Positions 5,319 to 9,861 of a DNA stretch of 9,861 nt are shown piece by piece. Made by a program: the position numbers and the translations under genes. The stretch is from SIG636 sp045604285 (GTDB lineage Bacteria; Bacillota; Clostridia; Oscillospirales; CAG-382). Positions within the stretch are counted from its first letter, which is position 1, and every line of letters begins with the position of its first letter. The DNA is taken from positions 1 to 9,861 of the forward strand of contig JAZUNS010000133.1 in NCBI GenBank assembly GCA_045604285.1, given 5' to 3'. The notes below the pieces were generated by a model. The model was not told the origin of the DNA. It did no database searches and saw nothing but the letters and a program-made list of their open reading frames with translations.

Positions 5319-5329
5319 TTGTTTAATAT

Positions 5330-7939
5330 TTAAGCATTGGCCTCTACGGGGAATTTGTCTATCATAAATGCGTCGTACTTAAGGATCTGTGCAGCGTCAA
5401 GGGAGTTAACCTTGCCGTCGCCGGTAACGTCTGCAGCTACGAGAGAATCGCCTTCGATGGTGATCATCATAGCGTCATGCTTAAGGATCTGTGCCGCATC
5501 AAGAGAAGTTACCTTGCCGTCGCCGTTAACGTCGCCGTAAAGGATGGGATCCTCAACAACCTCTTCTGCTGCAGTATACACGGTAATTTCGCCCACAGCA
5601 AACAGGAACTTGGGGGTGAGGAAGCTAACCTTTATGTATCTTGCAGTAATAAGCCGGTTGCTTTGAAGGGTAAGGTTGTGGTAATGGGTGTTTTGTACTG
5701 CTTCGGTATTAATCCTGAAGCTGCCGAGGGTATATTCGGTACCGTCAACGCTGTAGCTTACGTCTGCAGAGGAAAGCTTGCCGAAGCTGCCTGCGTTATC
5801 TATCATTTGAAGCAACTGAACAAACTCGATTTCTTCTACAACCTCGCCAAGGTCAATGATTATCTCAATAGCCGCACTGGTGCCGCTGCGTATACCGAGG
5901 GTACAGCCATCGTTAAAGCTACCCTCTGTACCAAGCTTACCGTCGGTAAGCTTTTGAGGAGAAGACTCGGCTGTGGTTGCGCTGTAGTAGCGGGGATCCT
6001 TGGTGGTTTCGTAGAAGTTATAGGGAACGGTGCCGTTGGAGGTAAGAGTATAGCTCTTACCAAGGGCTACGTTAACGCAGGTTTCAGAGGGCTGCTCTGC
6101 GGGCAGGTTGGTTTCATCCTCGGGAAGAGGCTCTTCAACAGGCTCGTTTTCGTCAACCATTGCGTTAACCTCAATTTCGTCAAAGGCAATGGCAGAGCTT
6201 GAATTACCAAATACCAGCTTTACGTACTGACCGCTTTGCGCTTCCTTAAAGATATAGGCAATGTCGCAAACGCCGTCAATGTCGGTTTCTTTCTTCATTA
6301 CCTCGCCGGCAATGGAGGGGCCCCAATTTTCGCCGTCGTCGGAAACGTAAACTATAACGTTATCGGTACGGAAAGAATTGCTGTTAACGGTGGACACGCC
6401 GCGCCATACGATGCTGCGGATATCGTCCCTTGCCTTTTCAAGGTTCATTGCCACGTGAAGCTGAATTTTTGTACCCATGCAGGCAAGAGTTAAAGCGTCA
6501 GAAGCGTTTTCTGGGGTGCGATACTTGCCGTTGGTAAGCTTTCTGCCGGTGGGGTCACCCTGAACGGTAGAAAGATATGTAGGCTCGCTGGCACCGTACT
6601 GTACGATGCTGTAGGATTTGTTTATTGCAACGTTGCGAAGCTCGGTACCGGGCTTATCAACGATGGGCTCGTAGCTTTCCTCGGGAAGAGGGTCTGCCTT
6701 GGGGTCACGAACGATAAGTATAGAGTTTGCAACCGTTCTGCCGGTGCCGGTGCCTGCGCCTATAAATTCGTAGCTTTCCTTGCCGTCTCTTTCACCAAGA
6801 ACAACTGCGGTGGAACCGCCGCCGTCGAAGTTAATAATATCGGTACAATCGTAGGCGCTCATAACTTCCATTAACATATCGTAATCGAAGCCGTTGGTGC
6901 CTGCTTCGGTGGTTTTTCTGCCATCGCAAACAAGGTAAATCATAGTACCGTCTGCCTTAATGCCGACAACGCTGCGCTGTGCAAACTGCTCGGAAAGGCC
7001 GGGGTTGACAAGGTCACCGCTTGCCCAACGGTCGTAGCCGTCAACCTTCATAACCTGGTGGCAGGAGATGAAGTGAGAAGCGTTTTCCATTGCTTCCTTA
7101 GAATCCTCAACAGATTCTGCAAGGGTAATAACAACCTCGGTACCAACCGTAGCGGAGGCAAAATCGGTGCCGCCGGAAAGAACGAACTGGTCTGAACCGA
7201 TAACAGAGCCGCCGGTAGCATTAATGCTGCTTACGGTACCCTTAAGAGTGCCGCCCACGGTAAGTGCGCCCTCGGTTACGGTACAGATAAGCTCTGTTCT
7301 TGCAAGGGATGCAGAGGTGGGGGTAATGGAACCTATGTTGCGGTCGAAATAGTAAACGTAGTTTGTATCGTAGTTGGTAGCTCTTTTATTAACGGCGGTA
7401 AGCTTGGTATTATAGTTAGTGCCGCCGATGGTAAGGCCGTAAACCAGCTTGCTCTTTATAACGTCAGCCCTGCCGTCCTCATCTATAACAAGATTGTAGC
7501 CGGAATGGCCAACAGAGGCTACGGTAAGTCTGCCTGCGGTACCGTAAATACCGATGGGCGTACCGTAGTTTGCACTTTCCATAGAGAAGAAGTCGCCGTT
7601 GATGGCTGCGTAAACGTCAAGCCCCTCTTTACGTGCGCTTTCCACGTCATCAACTATGGTGTAGCCGTGGCTTGCCTGAGCGTGATAAACGTAGCTGCGG
7701 AAATCGCTGGTGGTGGGGTTAAACTCCATAGTAAAGCAGGTTTGCTCTACACCGGAGCTATCCTTAAAGTTAAATTGGTTATAAACCAAGCCTTCGCCAA
7801 GCTGATGGGTTTCGGCAAAGGTAACGGTAAAATCTGCCACACTGCTGCCACCGAGGAATACGGCGCCTGCGGGCAAACAACCAACAGCCATAATCAAGGA
7901 CAAAAGTATGGCTAAAACGCTTGCTGCTACTCTTTTCAT
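5330..7939 (-). CDS. Secreted phosphodiester glycosidase (NAGPA-like) with two carbohydrate-binding-like modules and a type I dockerin
   Basis: An 869-residue exported modular protein. Residues 1-27 form a signal peptide (MKRVAASVLAILLSLIMAVG, then CLPAGA). Residues about 80-411 match the phosphodiester glycosidase domain related to N-acetylglucosamine-1-phosphodiester alpha-N-acetylglucosaminidase: AAINGDFF (111-118), RSVVGIKADG (322-331), VCDGR (337-341) and the hallmark NFDGGGSTAVV (370-380). Two beta-rich segments follow, each opening with NVA(I/L)(N/G)KSY (about 436-593 and 623-790), resembling discoidin/galactose-binding modules and joined by an acidic Pro/Glu linker (595-620). A type I dockerin closes the protein, with calcium loops DVNGDGKVTSLD (803-814) and DVTGDGKVNSLD (837-848). 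It probably cleaves a sugar phosphodiester on a surface or host glycan and anchors to a cohesin scaffold. No cohesin is present here. ATG 7939 is chosen because the signal peptide begins there with AAAGGA upstream; 16 extra in-frame codons are unlikely. Confidence 0.88.
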   Translation of the reverse strand: MKRVAASVLAILLSLIMAVGCLPAGAVFLGGSSVADFTVTFAETHQLGEGLVYNQFNFKDSSGVEQTCFTMEFNPTTSDFRSYVYHAQASHGYTIVDDVESARKEGLDVYAAINGDFFSMESANYGTPIGIYGTAGRLTVASVGHSGYNLVIDEDGRADVIKSKLVYGLTIGGTNYNTKLTAVNKRATNYDTNYVYYFDRNIGSITPTSASLARTELICTVTEGALTVGGTLKGTVSSINATGGSVIGSDQFVLSGGTDFASATVGTEVVITLAESVEDSKEAMENASHFISCHQVMKVDGYDRWASGDLVNPGLSEQFAQRSVVGIKADGTMIYLVCDGRKTTEAGTNGFDYDMLMEVMSAYDCTDIINFDGGGSTAVVLGERDGKESYEFIGAGTGTGRTVANSILIVRDPKADPLPEESYEPIVDKPGTELRNVAINKSYSIVQYGASEPTYLSTVQGDPTGRKLTNGKYRTPENASDALTLACMGTKIQLHVAMNLEKARDDIRSIVWRGVSTVNSNSFRTDNVIVYVSDDGENWGPSIAGEVMKKETDIDGVCDIAYIFKEAQSGQYVKLVFGNSSSAIAFDEIEVNAMVDENEPVEEPLPEDETNLPAEQPSETCVNVALGKSYTLTSNGTVPYNFYETTKDPRYYSATTAESSPQKLTDGKLGTEGSFNDGCTLGIRSGTSAAIEIIIDLGEVVEEIEFVQLLQMIDNAGSFGKLSSADVSYSVDGTEYTLGSFRINTEAVQNTHYHNLTLQSNRLITARYIKVSFLTPKFLFAVGEITVYTAAEEVVEDPILYGDVNGDGKVTSLDAAQILKHDAMMITIEGDSLVAADVTGDGKVNSLDAAQILKYDAFMIDKFPVEANA
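5380..5537 (-). repeat. Duplicated dockerin calcium-binding segment inside the gene
   Basis: Two similar stretches of about 65 bp, roughly 100 bp apart, encode the paired dockerin helices (DGKVTSLDAAQILKHDA and DGKVNSLDAAQILKYDA). The first and last loop aspartates are kept in both. Residues at loop positions 10 and 11 are Ser-Leu in both copies. Such symmetry is usual in dockerins and allows binding in two orientations. Confidence 0.8.
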
Positions 7940-7975
7940 AATGTTTTTCCTTTCATAATCCTTTAGTATGGCTTC

Positions 7976-8005
7976 ATTATAACACAAAACCGCCGTTTGT
8001 GTATA
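7976..8005 (-). promoter_or_regulatory. Promoter of the dockerin-protein gene with an inverted repeat in its spacer
   Basis: On the minus strand TATAAT (7981-7976), preceded by TGT (extended -10), lies 37 nt before the ATG. The -35 is weak (TATACA, 8005-8000, 18-nt spacing). Between the two boxes lies a perfect inverted repeat, ACACAAA (7982-7988) and TTTGTGT (7996-8002), separated by 7 nt. A weak -35 with such a palindrome suggests control by a bound regulator. The only intergenic space to the symporter stop is this 75-bp region. Confidence 0.6.
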
Positions 8006-8014
8006 GTTTTTTAC

Positions 8015-9538
8015 CTATTTGTTCAAATTTTCTTCCGCTTCTTTCTGAAGCTGGGGATCGTAGGAAAGCACAGGGGCAACGTCCTTGTTTTTTATCTTTC
8101 TGTCGATATAATTTTTGGTTATTTTCATAACGAGGGGGAACATTGCCACAACGCCTATAAGGTTAGGCACCATCATAAGGCCGTTGAAGGTATCGGAGAT
8201 ATCCCAAGCTAAAGAGGAAGTCATAACCGCACCGGAAGCTATCATAAGCACGAAGATAACCTTATATACCTTTACTGCCTTGGTACCGAAAAGATATTCT
8301 ACAGCCTTAGAGCCGTACTGAGACCAGCCAAGCACCGTGGTAAAGGCAAACAAAAGCATTGCTATGGCTATAAACCATTCGCCCGCTACGCCGAAAACGT
8401 CGCCAAAAGTTTTGGAAACAAGGGTGGAATCGTCAAGCTTTGCAACAGTGGGGTTACCGGTTGCAAGGTCGATATAACCGGAGGAAAGGACAACTATTGC
8501 CGTCATTGTACAAACTATCATGGTATCGAAGAACACCTCAAAGATACCCCACATGCCTTGACGAGCGGGCTCTTTAACGTTGGAGGAGCTGTGTACCATA
8601 ACGGAGGAGCCGAGGCCTGCCTCGTTAGAGAATACGCCGCGCTTAAAGCCCTGGGTCATACCCAGAATTACGGTACCTGCCACGCCGCCGTATGCCGCGC
8701 GCTCGGTAAACGCAAACTTAAAGATTGCACCGAACATATCCCCTACCTTATTTATGTTCATAAACATAAGGATAAGAGCGCCGATAATATAGGCGATGGC
8801 CATAAAAGGCACTACACGCTCTGCAAAGGAGGCTATTCTTTGCAAGCCGCCGATAATGATAAGGCCGCCCAGCAAAACCAAAGCAAGGCCTATTATAAGT
8901 CCCAAAACGGGCATACCCAAAAAGGAGCCCAGGTCTGTATCGGCAAAAAATGCAGACTGAATATTAAGGGTTATCTTGTTTACCTGACCCATGTTGCCGA
9001 TACCGAAGGATGCAAGGATTGAAAAGCAGGCAAACAACACCGCAAGAACGGATGCTACAGTCTTAAAGCCCTTCTTTTTGCCCAAGCCGTCCTTAAGATA
9101 ATACATTGCGCCGCCGGACCATTCGCCGTCCTTGTTGCGGCGTCTGAAAAATATACCCAAAACGTTTTCGGAATAATTGGTCATCATGCCGAAAAATGCG
9201 GCAACCCACATCCAGAAAACGGCACCGGGGCCGCCTATAACTATTGCCGCAGCTACGCCTGCAATGTTCCCCGTGCCAACCGTAGCCGCCAAAGCTGTAC
9301 AAAGCGCCTGAAACTGAGAGATGGACTGTTTATCCGTCTTTTTGGTAGAGGCGCTGTCCTTTTTAAACAGAGTGCCTATGGTTTCTTTAAACCAATGCAC
9401 CACGTGGGTTACCTGAAAGAACTTGGTGCAGCAGGTCATAAGGATACCCGTGCCTATAAGCAGTACAAGACCGAACCAACCCCAAATATGACTGTGAATC
9501 ACATCGTTAATTTCGGTAACTTTTTCGATGAAAGACAT
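8015..9538 (-). CDS. Sodium:alanine/glycine symporter (AGCS family)
   Basis: A 507-residue polytopic membrane transporter that should import glycine or alanine together with Na+. Diagnostic AGCS motifs are LAATVGTGNIAGVA (83-96), IGGPGAVFWMWVAAFFGM (101-118) with NYSENVLG after it, SGGAMYYLKDGLG (141-153), and SNEAGLGSS further on. About ten to eleven hydrophobic segments are present; the tail (about 475-507) is charged and cytoplasmic. ATG 9538 is chosen: GGAGG lies 9 nt upstream, and family similarity begins there. ATG 9547 directly abuts the ribosome site, and a longer reading would translate the leader. A tandem glycine riboswitch and a terminator precede it, which makes glycine the most likely physiological substrate. 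The dockerin-protein gene lies downstream on the same strand but has its own promoter. Length is slightly above the usual 440-490. Confidence 0.93.
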   Translation of the reverse strand: MSFIEKVTEINDVIHSHIWGWFGLVLLIGTGILMTCCTKFFQVTHVVHWFKETIGTLFKKDSASTKKTDKQSISQFQALCTALAATVGTGNIAGVAAAIVIGGPGAVFWMWVAAFFGMMTNYSENVLGIFFRRRNKDGEWSGGAMYYLKDGLGKKKGFKTVASVLAVLFACFSILASFGIGNMGQVNKITLNIQSAFFADTDLGSFLGMPVLGLIIGLALVLLGGLIIIGGLQRIASFAERVVPFMAIAYIIGALILMFMNINKVGDMFGAIFKFAFTERAAYGGVAGTVILGMTQGFKRGVFSNEAGLGSSVMVHSSSNVKEPARQGMWGIFEVFFDTMIVCTMTAIVVLSSGYIDLATGNPTVAKLDDSTLVSKTFGDVFGVAGEWFIAIAMLLFAFTTVLGWSQYGSKAVEYLFGTKAVKVYKVIFVLMIASGAVMTSSLAWDISDTFNGLMMVPNLIGVVAMFPLVMKITKNYIDRKIKNKDVAPVLSYDPQLQKEAEENLNK

Positions 9539-9553
9539 AAGCTTCATCCTCCT

Positions 9554-9593
9554 TAAAATAAAAAAATAGCAGTATGCGCAAAGCGCAAACCGC
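9554..9593 (-). terminator. Intrinsic terminator in the symporter leader (riboswitch expression platform)
   Basis: On the minus strand an 11-position stem (9593-9583 with 9579-9569, one T-T mismatch and one G-T pair) with a three-base loop is followed by TATTTTTTTATTTT (about 9568-9555). It lies 45 nt beyond the second aptamer and just before the GGAGG site. It therefore most likely sets read-through into the symporter gene in response to glycine. Confidence 0.8.
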
Positions 9594-9637
9594 CAAACTA
9601 CAAACAAAGAAATACAAAGATACCGATTTTTAGTAAT

Positions 9638-9800
9638 AAACTTTGTCCTTTTGCCTGAGAGATTAAGCGTAAAATCGCCTTGCACCTTCGGCACTCAATT
9701 TAATGAGCTTCTCCAAAGTTATGTCAGTTTACAGTCCCTTTCCGCAAAGCGGAAGCCTGAGAGCGTTACTCCTTCGGCAGCATAAAGCTTCTTCTGCAAA
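9638..9800 (-). ncRNA. Tandem glycine riboswitch
   Basis: Two glycine aptamers follow one another on the minus strand. Aptamer I (about 9799-9729) has P1 TTGCAG / CTGTAA (9799-9794 with 9734-9729), the core CTGCCGAAGGAG, CGCTCTCAGGC, a small hairpin TTCCGC-TTT-GCGGAA and GGGACTG. Aptamer II (9720-9638) has P1 AACTTTG / CAAAGTT (9720-9714 with 9645-9639), GGAGAAGCTC, GTGCCGAAGGTGC, ATCTCTCAGGC and AAAAGGAC. All these cores match the known family. The linker between the aptamers is only about 8 nt, as usual for cooperative tandem forms. The riboswitch controls a predicted glycine/alanine symporter. Whether glycine turns the gene on or off cannot be decided by eye; related transporter switches have been reported as off-switches. 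Confidence 0.93.
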
Positions 9801-9823
9801 CGTCGTACATAATATTTTTTACG

Positions 9824-9852
9824 ATTATACAACATTCGCCGACACATTGCAA
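9824..9852 (-). promoter_or_regulatory. Promoter of the riboswitch-symporter transcript
   Basis: On the minus strand TTGCAA (9852-9847), a 17-nt spacer and TATAAT (9829-9824). Transcription would begin near 9817, about 18 nt before the first aptamer stem, so the leader to the symporter start is about 280 nt. Confidence 0.75.
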
Positions 9853-9861
9853 CACTTTTTT

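Noticed and set aside
5380..5537. CRISPR-like or satellite repeat
   Set aside because: There are only two units, they are in frame and they encode the paired dockerin loops. No CRISPR array is present in the window.
5477..6202. 241-residue plus-strand open frame
   Set aside because: It is antisense to the dockerin-protein gene, whose domains are clearly recognised there.
7982..8002. Inverted repeat as a terminator of the symporter gene
   Set aside because: The stem is only 7 bp and is followed by the dockerin-gene -10 box, not by a T-tract.
9539..9694. 52-residue N-terminal extension of the symporter
   Set aside because: It would translate the riboswitch terminator and the ribosome site. 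The conserved family start and GGAGG spacing support 9538.

Overview
The window looks like chromosomal DNA from a gut-type, moderate-GC Clostridia bacterium, probably Oscillospiraceae/Ruminococcaceae-like. The basis is strong GGAGG ribosome sites, near-consensus sigma-A promoters, a type I dockerin, a clostridial reverse rubrerythrin and a tandem glycine riboswitch. No plasmid, phage or transposase gene is visible. The genus assignment is inference.

Layout. Positions 1-111 (+) are the end of a LuxR-type regulator. A two-gene operon follows, with its own promoter: a small nitroreductase (473-1006) and a D-2-hydroxyacid dehydrogenase of glycerate-dehydrogenase type (1003-1950), joined by an ATGA overlap. 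On the minus strand is a cytoplasmic-looking class A beta-lactamase-like serine hydrolase (2267-3046). It is divergent from a plus-strand zinc-ribbon membrane protein (3217-3939). Next on the minus strand is an Rrf2 regulator (5199-4759) followed by a reverse rubrerythrin (4734-4186), an apparent self-regulated oxidative-stress operon. Then comes a secreted 869-residue phosphodiester-glycosidase/dockerin protein (7939-5330), and finally an AGCS sodium:amino-acid symporter (9538-8015). The symporter is preceded by a tandem glycine riboswitch (about 9800-9638), an intrinsic terminator that is the likely expression platform, and a promoter.

The most unusual content is intergenic. A structured repeat of about 222 bp occurs three times: 141-362, inverted at 1988-2210, and a shorter inverted copy at 3961-4143. 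All three copies have the same orientation relative to one neighbouring gene and begin within 3 nt of a hairpin lying just past that gene's stop codon. The internal hairpin differs between copies by paired, compensatory changes. In the first copy the adjoining hairpin sequence is present on both sides of the element, as if the element had duplicated its target. No protein is conserved in it. It behaves like a small non-autonomous mobile element or structured-RNA repeat that prefers the ends of genes.

The genes are mostly independent units. The clear functional pairings are glycine sensing with a glycine/alanine transporter, a cysteine-rich (probably Fe-S) Rrf2 regulator with a peroxide-reducing rubrerythrin, and two translationally coupled oxidoreductases.
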